DNA of 64,000 nt, taken from contig CANMOY010000003.1 in assembly GCA_947499595.1 (NCBI GenBank), positions 124,001 through 188,000 on the forward strand, given 5' to 3'. Under the pieces are notes generated by a model, which saw nothing but the letters and a program-made list of their open reading frames with translations, made no database searches and had not been told where the DNA came from. Positions 19,343-28,427 of the stretch are shown piece after piece. Source of the stretch: an uncultured Mesonia sp. (GTDB taxonomy: Bacteria > Bacteroidota > Bacteroidia > Flavobacteriales > Flavobacteriaceae). Each line of letters starts with the position of its first letter. The first letter of the stretch is position 1. A program made the translations under genes and the position numbers.

Positions 19343-20371
19343 ATGGGATTTTTTGATTTTCTTACTGAAGATATTGCAATTGACTTAGGTACGGCAAATA
19401 CTTTGGTTATTCATAACGATAAAGTTGTGGTAGATAGCCCCTCTATTGTTGCTAGAGATAGAACCTCTAAAAAAATTATCGCAGCGGGTAAAGAGGCTGC
19501 GATGATGCAAGGTAAAACCCACGAGAATATCAAAACCATAAGGCCTTTGAAAGATGGTGTTATTGCCGATTTTGACGCAAGTGAGCAAATGCTTACTATG
19601 TTTATAAAAGAAATACCTGCTTTAAAAAAGAAAATTTTCACCCCTGCATTACGCATGGTAATTTGTATACCCTCTGGTATTACCGAGGTTGAGATGCGAG
19701 CTGTAAAAGAAAGCGCAGAGCGAGTAAACGGTAAAGAGGTTTACCTTATTCACGAGCCTATGGCCGCAGCTATAGGAATAGGTGTAGACATCATGCAGCC
19801 TAAAGGTAATATGATTGTAGATATAGGAGGAGGTACCACAGAAATCGCTGTTATCGCTTTAGGCGGTATTGTTTGCGATAGATCTGTTAAAGTTGCGGGA
19901 GATGTTTTTACTAACGATATTGTTTACTATATGCGTACCCAACATAACTTGTATGTAGGAGAACGCACTGCCGAGAAAATAAAAATTCAAATTGGAGCAG
20001 CAACCGAGGATATCGAGGCCCCACCCGAAGAAATGAATGTTCAAGGTAGAGACTTGTTAACAGGAAAACCAAAGCAAGTCAATATAACTTATAGGGAAAT
20101 TGCTAAGGCATTAGACAAATCAATATTAAGAATAGAAGATGCGGTAATGGAGACCTTATCGCAGACTCCACCCGAATTGGCTGCAGATATTTACAACACA
20201 GGTGTTTACCTTGCAGGAGGAGGCTCTATGCTACGAGGATTAGATAAGAGGCTTTCTTTAAAAACAGATCTTCCTGTATATATCGCAGAAGATCCCTTGC
20301 GTGCAGTGGTTCGTGGTACAGGAATTACGCTAAAAAATATTAATAAATTCAAAGGTATTTTAATCAAATAA
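19343..20371 (+). CDS. mreB: Rod shape-determining actin-like protein MreB
   Basis: A 342-residue bacterial actin that polymerises under the inner membrane and guides cell-wall elongation. The N-terminal phosphate-1 loop is IDLGTANTLV, phosphate-2 is IVDIGGGTTEIAV, and the adenosine motif is VYLAGGGSMLRGLD. It heads the canonical mreB-mreC-mreD-mrdA-rodA order; mreC starts 17 bp downstream. The presence of the full set implies rod-shaped cells. Confidence 0.98.
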   Translation: MGFFDFLTEDIAIDLGTANTLVIHNDKVVVDSPSIVARDRTSKKIIAAGKEAAMMQGKTHENIKTIRPLKDGVIADFDASEQMLTMFIKEIPALKKKIFTPALRMVICIPSGITEVEMRAVKESAERVNGKEVYLIHEPMAAAIGIGVDIMQPKGNMIVDIGGGTTEIAVIALGGIVCDRSVKVAGDVFTNDIVYYMRTQHNLYVGERTAEKIKIQIGAATEDIEAPPEEMNVQGRDLLTGKPKQVNITYREIAKALDKSILRIEDAVMETLSQTPPELAADIYNTGVYLAGGGSMLRGLDKRLSLKTDLPVYIAEDPLRAVVRGTGITLKNINKFKGILIK

Positions 20372-20388
20372 AATAGCAAAAAGATGTA

Positions 20389-21198
20389 ATGCAGCAAATA
20401 ATCAATTTTCTTATATCTTATAAGAATACCCTGCTATTCTTGTTGTTGTTTTGTATCTCCTTAATTTTTACCATAGAGTCACACTCTTACCATAAAAGTA
20501 AGTTTGTTTCATCTGCAAATTGGCTAACAGGAGGAATTTATAATACCTTAAGCGGTATAGGTCAGTACTTTAGGTTAAAAGAAGATAATAAGTTTTTAGT
20601 CGAAGAAAATTTAGTGCTCAGAAAACAACTTTTAGAGGCACAGGCGACCTTGCAAGAAAAAGGTCTCGAGACGTTTAGAATTGCCGATTCGATATATGAG
20701 TTAAAAGCAGGCCGTGTAGTGGCAAATCGGTATAGCCATTTAGATAATTATGTGTTGGTTAATAAAGGCAAAAAAGATAGTATTCAAGTAGATTTTGGCG
20801 TTATTACACAAAAAGGGATTGTAGGGATTGTTGAGCAAACTGCCCAGAAACATAGTAGGGTTATTTCTATTTTAAATTCCCAAATAGCAGTAAATGTTAA
20901 ATTAAAAAAATCCAATCATTTTGGTACGCTAACTTGGGATGGTAAAAATCCACAAATTATTCAGGTCGAAGATATACCTCGACTAGCCGAGGTAAAAAAA
21001 GGAGATACCATAACCACAGAAGGTCGTTCGTTAATTTTTCCGCCAAACATACCAGTGGGTAAAGTGGTGAGTTTTGAACTTGAACCAGGCAAAAATTATT
21101 ATACCATAAATGTCCAATTGTTTAATGATATGACCAATTTAAACTATGTTTATTTCATTAATAATAAGCAGAAAGGAGATTTACAAAGTTTAGAATGA
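20389..21198 (+). CDS. mreC: Rod shape-determining protein MreC
   Basis: A 269-residue bitopic membrane protein: a short cytosolic tail, one membrane helix (about residues 11-29), a coiled coil (about 60-95) and two periplasmic beta domains. These contain the conserved patterns GRVVANRYSHLDNYVLVNKG, VITQKGIVGIV and DTITTEGRSLIFPPNIPVGKV. It links MreB filaments to the penicillin-binding protein PBP2. The stop overlaps the mreD start in an ATGA arrangement. Confidence 0.95.
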   Translation: MQQIINFLISYKNTLLFLLLFCISLIFTIESHSYHKSKFVSSANWLTGGIYNTLSGIGQYFRLKEDNKFLVEENLVLRKQLLEAQATLQEKGLETFRIADSIYELKAGRVVANRYSHLDNYVLVNKGKKDSIQVDFGVITQKGIVGIVEQTAQKHSRVISILNSQIAVNVKLKKSNHFGTLTWDGKNPQIIQVEDIPRLAEVKKGDTITTEGRSLIFPPNIPVGKVVSFELEPGKNYYTINVQLFNDMTNLNYVYFINNKQKGDLQSLE

Positions 21199-21698
21199 AT
21201 ACAATCTTAAAACATAGCATACGATTTATATTATTGGTTTTATTACAGATATTTATTTTTAATAAAATTAATCTCTTTGAATTTGTAAACCCTCAAGTTT
21301 ATATCATTTTTATTATACTATTACCCTTTAATTTAAGTCATGCTTGGGTAATGCTACTTTCATTTTTATTAGGGTTAAGTTTAGATTTTTTTGATGATAC
21401 CGGTGGAATGCACGCCGCGGCTTGCGTATTTGCTGCGTATATACGACCATTTTTATTGCGATTTGCATTTGGTATTAGCTATGAATTAAATACTTTAAAA
21501 CTTAACCAGACTCCCGTTACACAAAGACTATCTTATATTGGGTTAGTGATTTTAACGCATCATTTTGTCTTATACCTTCTAGAATATTTTAATTTAGAAA
21601 GAATGCTTGATGTTTTAGAAAAAACAATTTATTCTAGTGTTTTAACTTTTCTATTTATTATACTGATTACGCTTATCTTTAAATCTAAAAAAACGTGA
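21195..21698 (+). CDS. mreD: Rod shape-determining protein MreD
   Basis: A 167-residue integral membrane protein with about five helices, poorly conserved in sequence as usual for MreD. The segment FLLGLSLDFFDDTGGMHAAACVFAAYIRP is the family's most conserved stretch (G-x-x-x-D-x-x, G-x-H-A). Its ATG overlaps the mreC stop by 4 bp and its own stop overlaps the GTG of mrdA, so the operon is translationally coupled. Confidence 0.92.
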   Translation: MNTILKHSIRFILLVLLQIFIFNKINLFEFVNPQVYIIFIILLPFNLSHAWVMLLSFLLGLSLDFFDDTGGMHAAACVFAAYIRPFLLRFAFGISYELNTLKLNQTPVTQRLSYIGLVILTHHFVLYLLEYFNLERMLDVLEKTIYSSVLTFLFIILITLIFKSKKT

Positions 21699-23557
21699 GA
21701 AAATTCTTTCCAATTATCTTAGTAAGTTTAACCGGCTTGATCTTTTTGATTAGGCTATTATATTTACAGGTAATTGATAGTTCTTATGAGGCGCTATCAC
21801 TAAATAATGCGGTAAGTATTAAATACGATTACCCGCAGCGTGGATATATTTTTGATCGTGAAGGAAACCTATTAGTGGCCAACCAGCCATCTTATGATGT
21901 AATGGTGATTCCTAGAGAAATAAAGGTATTTGACACGTTAGAATTAGCTAGTCTTTTAAATATAACCAAAGAAAAACTGATTGAGCGACTTGATAAAGCT
22001 CGTGTTTATTCCCCGAGATTACGATCGGTTATTATTCCCCAATTAACGCAAGATGAGTTTGCCTTATTAAAAGAAAAAATGAGGAAATACAAGGGGTTTT
22101 ATATTCAAAAGAGATCTTTGAGAGATTACAAAGTAGATCATTCAGCAAGTGTTTTAGGTTATATTTCAGAGGTAACGCAATCTGAAGTTAAAGAAAGTTC
22201 GTATTATAAGTTAGGTGATTTAATTGGTAGGTCTGGCGTTGAAAAACAATATGAATCGCTTTTACGCGGTGTTAAAGGTGTAAACTACGTTCAAAAAGAT
22301 CGGTTTAACCGGGAAATAGGGCCCTATAAAAATGGTATTTATGATACCCTATCGGTAAAAGGGAAAGATATTACGCTAACGCTTGATCAAGAGCTTCAAG
22401 CTTATGGCGAAAAATTAATGCAAAATAAACATGGAGGTATTGTGGCTATTGAGCCAAAAACGGGGGAGTTACTCAGCGTGGTTACCGCTCCTTTCTATGA
22501 TCCTGACTTGCTGGTAGGGCGCAAACGGTCTGGAAATTATACCAAATTGTATTATGATAGTATCAATAAGCCACTGCTAAATAGAAGCTTGCAAGCTATG
22601 TATCCGCCAGGATCCCCATTTAAGGCCCTAACAGGATTGGTTGCATTAGAAGAAGGGGTAACCGATATAAATACCAAGGAATCTTGCTCACATGGTTTTC
22701 GTTACGGAAGAAATGCAAAAATGGGTTGCCATGCCCATGCCAGTCCGCTTGCCTTAACCCCAGCTCTGGCTAATTCTTGCAATGCTTATTTTGCCAAAAC
22801 CTACAGAAGAATTATAGAGAAATACCCTACGGCACACAAGGGTATGGATGTATGGTACGAGCACCTAAGCAGTTTTGGGTTAGGAAATTATTTAGGAAAT
22901 GATTTACCAGTAGGTCAACCGGGACGAATACCAGACGGAGATTATTATGATAAATGGTACCCTAACACGCGTTGGGCGGCCACCTATACCTTGTCAAATG
23001 CTATAGGGCAGGGAGAAATATTGGCTACACCTATTCAAATGGCAAATTTTACTGCTGCAATTGCTAACCGGGGCTATTACTACACACCACATATTTTAAA
23101 AGCCATTGATGGTGAGCCAATTAAAGATGATAAATTTACACAAAAGAAAAGGACCAGTATAAGTACAGAACACTTCGAGCCTATTATTGAAGGGATGCAT
23201 CAAGTTTATACCTCAGGTACCGCGAAATATTTGCAAATACCCGATATTGAAATTTGCGGAAAGACCGGGACTGCTGAAAATTTTACACGTATTGACGGAA
23301 AAAGGACTCAGCTTACAGACCACTCCTTATTTGTGGCTTTTGCACCAAAAGACGATCCTAAAATAGCAATTGCTGTAATAGTTGAAAATGGCTATTGGGG
23401 GTCACGTTATGCGGGGAGAATTGCTAGTTTGATGATTGAGAAATACCTCAAAGGCAAAATAACACGAAAAGATATGGAGCAATGGATTTTGACTCACAGC
23501 TTAGAAGAAGAGTATTTAAAACCCTATTCGGGAGAAGAATTTAAAATAAATCAGTAA
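21695..23557 (+). CDS. mrdA: Penicillin-binding protein 2 (elongation transpeptidase)
   Basis: The peptidoglycan transpeptidase of the elongation machinery. It starts with GTG inside a GTGA overlap with the mreD stop. One N-terminal membrane helix is followed by a PBP dimer domain (DYPQRGYIFDREGNLLV, about 48-64) and the transpeptidase domain. The catalytic SxxK is S307-P-F-K310, the SxN motif is SCN near residue 364, and K523-T-G completes the triad. The 620-residue length fits class B PBPs. rodA begins one base after its stop. Confidence 0.96.
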   Translation: MRKFFPIILVSLTGLIFLIRLLYLQVIDSSYEALSLNNAVSIKYDYPQRGYIFDREGNLLVANQPSYDVMVIPREIKVFDTLELASLLNITKEKLIERLDKARVYSPRLRSVIIPQLTQDEFALLKEKMRKYKGFYIQKRSLRDYKVDHSASVLGYISEVTQSEVKESSYYKLGDLIGRSGVEKQYESLLRGVKGVNYVQKDRFNREIGPYKNGIYDTLSVKGKDITLTLDQELQAYGEKLMQNKHGGIVAIEPKTGELLSVVTAPFYDPDLLVGRKRSGNYTKLYYDSINKPLLNRSLQAMYPPGSPFKALTGLVALEEGVTDINTKESCSHGFRYGRNAKMGCHAHASPLALTPALANSCNAYFAKTYRRIIEKYPTAHKGMDVWYEHLSSFGLGNYLGNDLPVGQPGRIPDGDYYDKWYPNTRWAATYTLSNAIGQGEILATPIQMANFTAAIANRGYYYTPHILKAIDGEPIKDDKFTQKKRTSISTEHFEPIIEGMHQVYTSGTAKYLQIPDIEICGKTGTAENFTRIDGKRTQLTDHSLFVAFAPKDDPKIAIAVIVENGYWGSRYAGRIASLMIEKYLKGKITRKDMEQWILTHSLEEEYLKPYSGEEFKINQ

Positions 23558-23558
23558 A

Positions 23559-24806
23559 ATGGGCAAAAGCTTCTTACCCGATTGGTTTACAATTTTTTTG
23601 TACCTCATTTTGGTTTTATTTGGGTGGATTAATATTTATTCGGCTAGTTTAAACGATGCTGCCACTGGCTTTTTTGACATGAACCAGATTTATGGTAAAC
23701 AAGCTTTGTGGATTGGTTTATCACTAGTATTAATTGTAATCATGCTCTCGCTAGAAGCCAAATTTTATTATCGTTTTTCAAGCATTATTTATTTGGTATC
23801 GCTTCTTTCTTTATTGGGCCTTTTTATTTTTGGAAAAACCATTTCGGGGGCAACTTCTTGGTATAGTTTCGGGAGTTTTAGTTTGCAACCTAGTGAATTT
23901 GCCAAAGCTGCAACTGCGTTAGCGCTAGCTAAATATCTTAGTGATATTCAAATCAATATAAAGAGTTTTAAAAATCAATTAAGCGCATTTCTTATCATTG
24001 CCTTACCAGCGTTAATTATAATACCCCAACCCGACCCCGGTAGTGCTTTGGTGTATTTGGCTTTTTTCTTTCCGCTGTATCGAGAAGGGCTATCTGGGCT
24101 CTATTTAATCTTAGGTTTTTCTTTACTCTTTATTTTTGTTTTTACTCTAGCTGTAGGTAGTTTATGGGTGAGTGCGGGTGTTGTGGCGATTGCTCTTTTA
24201 ATTTTATTTTTCAATCGAAAGAAAAAAAGAAAGCATATTTCACGCTATGTAGTTTTAGGTGGTTTGGCCATATTGTTTTCGCTATCGGTTAATTATATTT
24301 TCGAAAACGTGTTTGAGCAGCGTCATCGTGACCGATTTAATCTTGTACTAGGTAAAGAAGTAGATAGCAAAGGAATTGGTTATAATACCGATCAAAGTGA
24401 AATAGCCATAGGTAGTGGAGGCTTGTGGGGCAAAGGGTGGACAAAAGGTACGCAAACCAAAGGAGGCTTTGTGCCAGAACAACATACCGATTATATCTTT
24501 AGCACCGTAGGAGAAGAGTGGGGGTTTGTAGGCAGTGCAACACTAACCCTCTTATTTGTAATTTTAATTATTCGGTTAATCGTTTTGGCTGAAAGACAGA
24601 AAAATCAATTTAGCCGAATATATGGTTATAGTGTAGCCGGAATTCTATTTATACATTTTGCTATTAACGTAGCAATGGTTATCGGTATTTTTCCTACTGT
24701 AGGTATTCCTTTGCCTTTTTTTAGTTACGGCGGTTCTTCATTGTGGGGCTTTACCGTTCTATTATTTATTTTCATTCGTCTAGACGCTGCACGCCAAGAG
24801 ATTTAA
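23559..24806 (+). CDS. rodA: Peptidoglycan glycosyltransferase RodA (SEDS family)
   Basis: A 415-residue polytopic membrane enzyme that polymerises lipid II together with PBP2. SEDS hallmarks are visible: SFSLQPSEFAKAATALALA, PQPDPGSALVYLAFFFPLY with the catalytic-loop Asp, FVPEQHTDYIFSTVGEEWGF near residue 305, and GIPLPFFSYGGSSLWG near the C-terminus. It is the last gene of the rod operon; no strong terminator is visible in the 103-bp gap before the convergent prenyltransferase gene. Confidence 0.95.
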   Translation: MGKSFLPDWFTIFLYLILVLFGWINIYSASLNDAATGFFDMNQIYGKQALWIGLSLVLIVIMLSLEAKFYYRFSSIIYLVSLLSLLGLFIFGKTISGATSWYSFGSFSLQPSEFAKAATALALAKYLSDIQINIKSFKNQLSAFLIIALPALIIIPQPDPGSALVYLAFFFPLYREGLSGLYLILGFSLLFIFVFTLAVGSLWVSAGVVAIALLILFFNRKKKRKHISRYVVLGGLAILFSLSVNYIFENVFEQRHRDRFNLVLGKEVDSKGIGYNTDQSEIAIGSGGLWGKGWTKGTQTKGGFVPEQHTDYIFSTVGEEWGFVGSATLTLLFVILIIRLIVLAERQKNQFSRIYGYSVAGILFIHFAINVAMVIGIFPTVGIPLPFFSYGGSSLWGFTVLLFIFIRLDAARQEI

Positions 24807-24909
24807 TTTTTTTATTTAAGATTAGTCGCCAAGATTTTAATTTGAATTGAAGACGGACTTAATGGTAAAGTTTAAATAAAGCTTAGGAGCTTCTTCCGTA
24901 AAGAAAGTT

Positions 24910-25818
24910 CTAAAATAGTTTATTGAGTAATAAATCTACATCAATCAGTAAAATAGAAAAAACACCCGCTACTAGAATGAACTTTAATAAATTATGAATT
25001 AAGATATATTGGTAGCGTGTGGTAGATTTCCATAAAAAAAGCAACATAAGCAGCAAAAGGAGAAAGCTTAAAACAAAGTAATAGTCCATATAACCAATGT
25101 TGAAATCATAAAACAACAAGAAGAGGATGGGAATAAGGGTTAATCCTACTAAGAAACTAATCAGAAATTTTGAAAATTTTATACCATAAACCACTGGAAT
25201 AGTATGGTATTTTTGGGTGAAATCGCCTTTTAGATTTTCTAAATCTTTGACCATTTCTCTTATGGAAATAATTAAAAACAAAAAGGTTGCATGAATAAAA
25301 ATAACCAAGTCAAAGTTTTTGTAATAAACAAAAACGACAAAAAAGGGAATTACAGCCAAAATTGAGGCGGTTAAATTTCCGATAAACGGATACTTTTTAA
25401 GTTTGTGAGAATAAAACCACAAAAAGAAAATATACCCAGAGAAAAAAAGAACCAAAGAAAATGAAACATAGCTTACACAAACTACAGAAATGAAGTTTAG
25501 AATAAAATATACGCTTAGTTTAGTTCGTTGGCTGATATAATTGTCTAAAAAGGTTTTATTAGGTCTATTGATAAGATCTTTTTCACTATCATAGAAATTG
25601 TTAATAATATAACCAGAAGCTATCGCTAAACTCGAGCCCAGCACCAATAAAAATAGATTGGGATCAAAAAGCACATCACGCGTTGGAATATGCGGGGCAA
25701 GTATATATATACTGGCAAAATACTGAGCTAGAGCTAATAAAAGAATATTATAGCCTCGTACAACAGAAAACAAGCTTACCCACTTTAAAAACCGTTTTTT
25801 TTTAGCGGGGGTACTCAT
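24910..25818 (-). CDS. UbiA-family prenyltransferase
   Basis: A 302-residue membrane protein with about eight to nine hydrophobic helices. The first Asp-rich motif is present as NNFYDSEKDLINRPNK, where the usual first Asp (NDxxD) is Asn; the second is in REMVKDLENLKGDFTQKYHT. The family transfers prenyl chains to aromatic or glycerol-phosphate acceptors. Related flavobacterial proteins are annotated as geranylgeranylglycerol-phosphate geranylgeranyltransferase-like. It is 3 bp downstream of the mevalonate-kinase-like gene, which supports use of a prenyl diphosphate from that pathway. The acceptor is not predictable. Confidence 0.85.
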   Translation of the reverse strand: MSTPAKKKRFLKWVSLFSVVRGYNILLLALAQYFASIYILAPHIPTRDVLFDPNLFLLVLGSSLAIASGYIINNFYDSEKDLINRPNKTFLDNYISQRTKLSVYFILNFISVVCVSYVSFSLVLFFSGYIFFLWFYSHKLKKYPFIGNLTASILAVIPFFVVFVYYKNFDLVIFIHATFLFLIISIREMVKDLENLKGDFTQKYHTIPVVYGIKFSKFLISFLVGLTLIPILFLLFYDFNIGYMDYYFVLSFLLLLLMLLFLWKSTTRYQYILIHNLLKFILVAGVFSILLIDVDLLLNKLF

Positions 25819-25821
25819 GGT

Positions 25822-26757
25822 TTAAAAGTTATAAACCACCTCTAGCTTATAATCTTTTAGTTCTTTTTGAGCTTTCTCAAAGTCTTCAGTGAAACCTAGA
25901 ATATATCCTCCACCTCCAGAGCCACAAAGTTTCAGGTAGTAATTACCAGTGTCAATGCCCTTTTTCCACAGTTCGTGAAACTGTTTAGGAATCATTGGTT
26001 TGAAATTGTCTAAAACCACATGAGAAAGTTGCTTTACGTTTTTGAATAAAGATTTCACATCTCCTTTCAAAAAATCATCTACGCAAGCGTCCGTATGTTT
26101 TACAAATTTTTCTTTTAGCATTTTTCTAAACCCTTCTTGCTTCATATTTTCCATAAAAATATGAACCATAGGTGCTGTTTCACCTACAATACCGCTATCT
26201 AATAAGAACACCGCCCCTTTGCCATTGGTAGATTGAGATGGAATACCAGCAGCCTCTACGTGATCTTGAGAATTGATAAGAATGGGAAGGCTGAGGTAAC
26301 TATTTAAAGGGTCTAATCCAGATGATTTACCGTGAAAGAAAGACTCCATTTGTGAAAAAATAGCTTTCAAAATTTGCAATTTTTCACGATTCAAGTTTTC
26401 TAAAACAGTTATTTTATTCAGCGCATATTGATCGTAAATTGCAGCGACTAAAGCTCCGCTGCTCCCTACACCATAGCCTTGTGGTATACTGCTATCAAAA
26501 TACATGCCCTCCTCTAAATCTTGCTCAAATTTTGATAAGTCAAATCGCACTAAATTATTTCCTTCTTGCATCTCTGCCAGATAAGATGCAAATCTTCTTA
26601 AATTTTTATTTGAGGCTTGTTGACTTAAAGATAGGGTTTCTTCTTTTTTGAGCGCACCTTTGTAAAAATTGTACGGTATAGAAAGACCTTTGGAGTCTTT
26701 AATGATGCCGTACTCGCCAAAGAGTAAAATTTTAGAGTAGAATAAGGGTCCTTTCAT
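25822..26757 (-). CDS. Mevalonate kinase-like GHMP kinase
   Basis: A 311-residue GHMP-superfamily kinase. It begins with the family's KILLFGEYG motif (substrate-side N-terminus), has the ATP-binding loop PQGYGVGSSGALVAAI at about residues 93-108, the SGLDPLNSYLS stretch, and the C-terminal LCGSGGGGYILGF motif. The context (20 bp after diphosphomevalonate decarboxylase, 3 bp before a prenyltransferase) makes mevalonate phosphorylation, step one of the lower mevalonate pathway, the likely role. Phosphomevalonate kinase activity cannot be excluded by sequence alone. Confidence 0.85.
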   Translation of the reverse strand: MKGPLFYSKILLFGEYGIIKDSKGLSIPYNFYKGALKKEETLSLSQQASNKNLRRFASYLAEMQEGNNLVRFDLSKFEQDLEEGMYFDSSIPQGYGVGSSGALVAAIYDQYALNKITVLENLNREKLQILKAIFSQMESFFHGKSSGLDPLNSYLSLPILINSQDHVEAAGIPSQSTNGKGAVFLLDSGIVGETAPMVHIFMENMKQEGFRKMLKEKFVKHTDACVDDFLKGDVKSLFKNVKQLSHVVLDNFKPMIPKQFHELWKKGIDTGNYYLKLCGSGGGGYILGFTEDFEKAQKELKDYKLEVVYNF

Positions 26758-26777
26758 ATATTTATGTTTTCGGTCTA

Positions 26778-27860
26778 TTAACTTTCTATAACAGAAGCGC
26801 CTAGACCTACTTCGTCACAAATATACTGTCCTTTTTCGCAAAATGCAACTAACTGGTTCTTAACAAAGTCTAAAATTTTCTCTTTTTCTTTTTTAGGATA
26901 AAGTAAATGAACATTTGCCCCCGCATCTAGTGTAAAGCAAACTGCACTATCATTGGCTTCTCTATAAGCCCAGATACGATGAATTATTTCAAGAGTATAG
27001 GGTTTCATCAAGATAAAATAAGGGTCGCTCGTCATCATCATCGCATGCAATGCAAGCGCTTCCATTTCTACTATTTTTGCAAAACTCTTTAGATCACCTT
27101 CTTTTAAAACCTTTTTTAATTGTCTTAATTGGTGTTGAGCTTGTTGAAAGCGATTCTCGGCATATGGATGATTTAGCATCAAATTATGACCTAAAGTGCT
27201 GCTCACCTCCTTTTTTCCACGATCTACCAATAAAATGGTGTCTTGAAAGTCTTTAAATACAGCATCTATAGGCTCTTCGTAAGGAATCGCAAATAACTGA
27301 CTAGATTTCTCAGTCCCTTGGTGTTCTCCCCATAGCATTAATGGGCCAGTAATACTGCGAGCAGCACTTCCAGAACCCAGTCTAGCTAAGAAAGAGGCTT
27401 TTTTTGCAAATTTTTCTTCTGTTAACTCTGGGTTGTGCTCTTTTTCAATACTTAGTAAGCAGCAGGCTAATGCAGCTAAACCGCTAGCCGAAGAGGCAAT
27501 TCCACTACTATGAGGAAATGTGTTCTGCGTATGAATATCAAAATGATAATTTTTTAAAAAAGGAAGATAAGCTTCAATTCTGTCAAGAAAGGTGGCTATT
27601 TTTGGTTCAAAACTAGGGGCATGTTCTCCCTCTAAAAATACCTTGAAACTAAACTTATCTGCTTGTTTCTGTTTGGTGTAAATCACTTTGGTCTGCGTTT
27701 GGCAAGCAGATAGAGTAAAACTTAAAGAGGCATTTTTAGGCAATTGCAAACCATACTTCCCCCAATATTTAATTAAAGCAATATTGCTAGGTGCTTGCCA
27801 AGAATGAACTCCCTTTTCGGGTAAGTTTAAGGTAGGACAGCAAAATTCTTCTTGAACCAT
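26778..27860 (-). CDS. mvaD: Diphosphomevalonate decarboxylase
   Basis: Converts mevalonate diphosphate to isopentenyl diphosphate. The N-terminal APSNIALIKYWGK motif (about 24-36) and the loop FPHSSGIASSASGLAALA (about 113-130) are diagnostic; the RLGSGSAARSI segment carries the conserved Ser-Ala-Ala-Arg, and TLDAGANVHLLYP lies near the C-terminus. It is the first gene of the reverse-strand mevalonate cluster. A TATATTTG-type -7 element lies at 27877-27884 on the minus strand, without a clear -33 box. Confidence 0.94.
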   Translation of the reverse strand: MVQEEFCCPTLNLPEKGVHSWQAPSNIALIKYWGKYGLQLPKNASLSFTLSACQTQTKVIYTKQKQADKFSFKVFLEGEHAPSFEPKIATFLDRIEAYLPFLKNYHFDIHTQNTFPHSSGIASSASGLAALACCLLSIEKEHNPELTEEKFAKKASFLARLGSGSAARSITGPLMLWGEHQGTEKSSQLFAIPYEEPIDAVFKDFQDTILLVDRGKKEVSSTLGHNLMLNHPYAENRFQQAQHQLRQLKKVLKEGDLKSFAKIVEMEALALHAMMMTSDPYFILMKPYTLEIIHRIWAYREANDSAVCFTLDAGANVHLLYPKKEKEKILDFVKNQLVAFCEKGQYICDEVGLGASVIES

Positions 27861-27876
27861 TTTTCTTTTTTTTTCA

Positions 27877-27884
27877 CAAATATA
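27877..27884 (-). promoter_or_regulatory. Possible -7 element for the mevalonate cluster
   Basis: Read on the minus strand the sequence is TATATTTG, matching TAnnTTTG, 17 bp upstream of the mvaD ATG. No TTTG is present 18-20 bp further upstream, so the call is tentative. Confidence 0.4.
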
Positions 27885-27944
27885 CTAATCTAAGTATGCC
27901 GATATTATGCTTATTAAAAATTAATTTCTAAATTTAAAATTAAA

Positions 27945-28427
27945 ATGAGCACTATGTTTTCAAAAATTCGATATATCTCTTTATCGGTTATGGTATGTCT
28001 ATTAGTAGGACTCATTGCCTCAATTGTCACGCAATCTTCTATAGATACGTGGTACTTTAATTTAACCAAGCCAACTTTTACTCCTCCCGCTTGGTTGTTT
28101 GCTCCTGTATGGATGTTACTTTATATTTTAATGGGTGTGGCAATGGGTTTGGTTTTAAATCGAGGCTTACATCATATTTGGGTGAAAACAGCGATTTATC
28201 ATTTTGGATTTCAACTTTTACTTAATACTGCCTGGTCTATTGTCTTTTTTGGAGTACAAAGTCCGTTTTTTGCTTTTATGATAATCTTAGCGCTATTTAT
28301 AGTGCTCTTATTTACTTTTAAATGGTTTAAGGTTGCGAGTCCGTTGGCAGCTTATCTTTTAATTCCGTACATCGCTTGGGTTGGCTTTGCAGCAATGCTC
28401 AATTTTGAAATTTGGCGCTTAAATTAA
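27945..28427 (+). CDS. tspO: TspO/MBR family protein
   Basis: A 160-residue five-helix membrane protein. The Trp-rich TspO signature is seen in STWYFNLTKPTFTPPAWLF-type sequence at residues 33-50, then PVWMLLYILMGVAMG and LNTAWSIVFF. TspO homologues bind porphyrins and other tetrapyrroles and influence stress responses. It is transcribed divergently from the mevalonate cluster and overlaps the convergent SBF-like transporter by 4 bp. Confidence 0.92.
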   Translation: MSTMFSKIRYISLSVMVCLLVGLIASIVTQSSIDTWYFNLTKPTFTPPAWLFAPVWMLLYILMGVAMGLVLNRGLHHIWVKTAIYHFGFQLLLNTAWSIVFFGVQSPFFAFMIILALFIVLLFTFKWFKVASPLAAYLLIPYIAWVGFAAMLNFEIWRLN

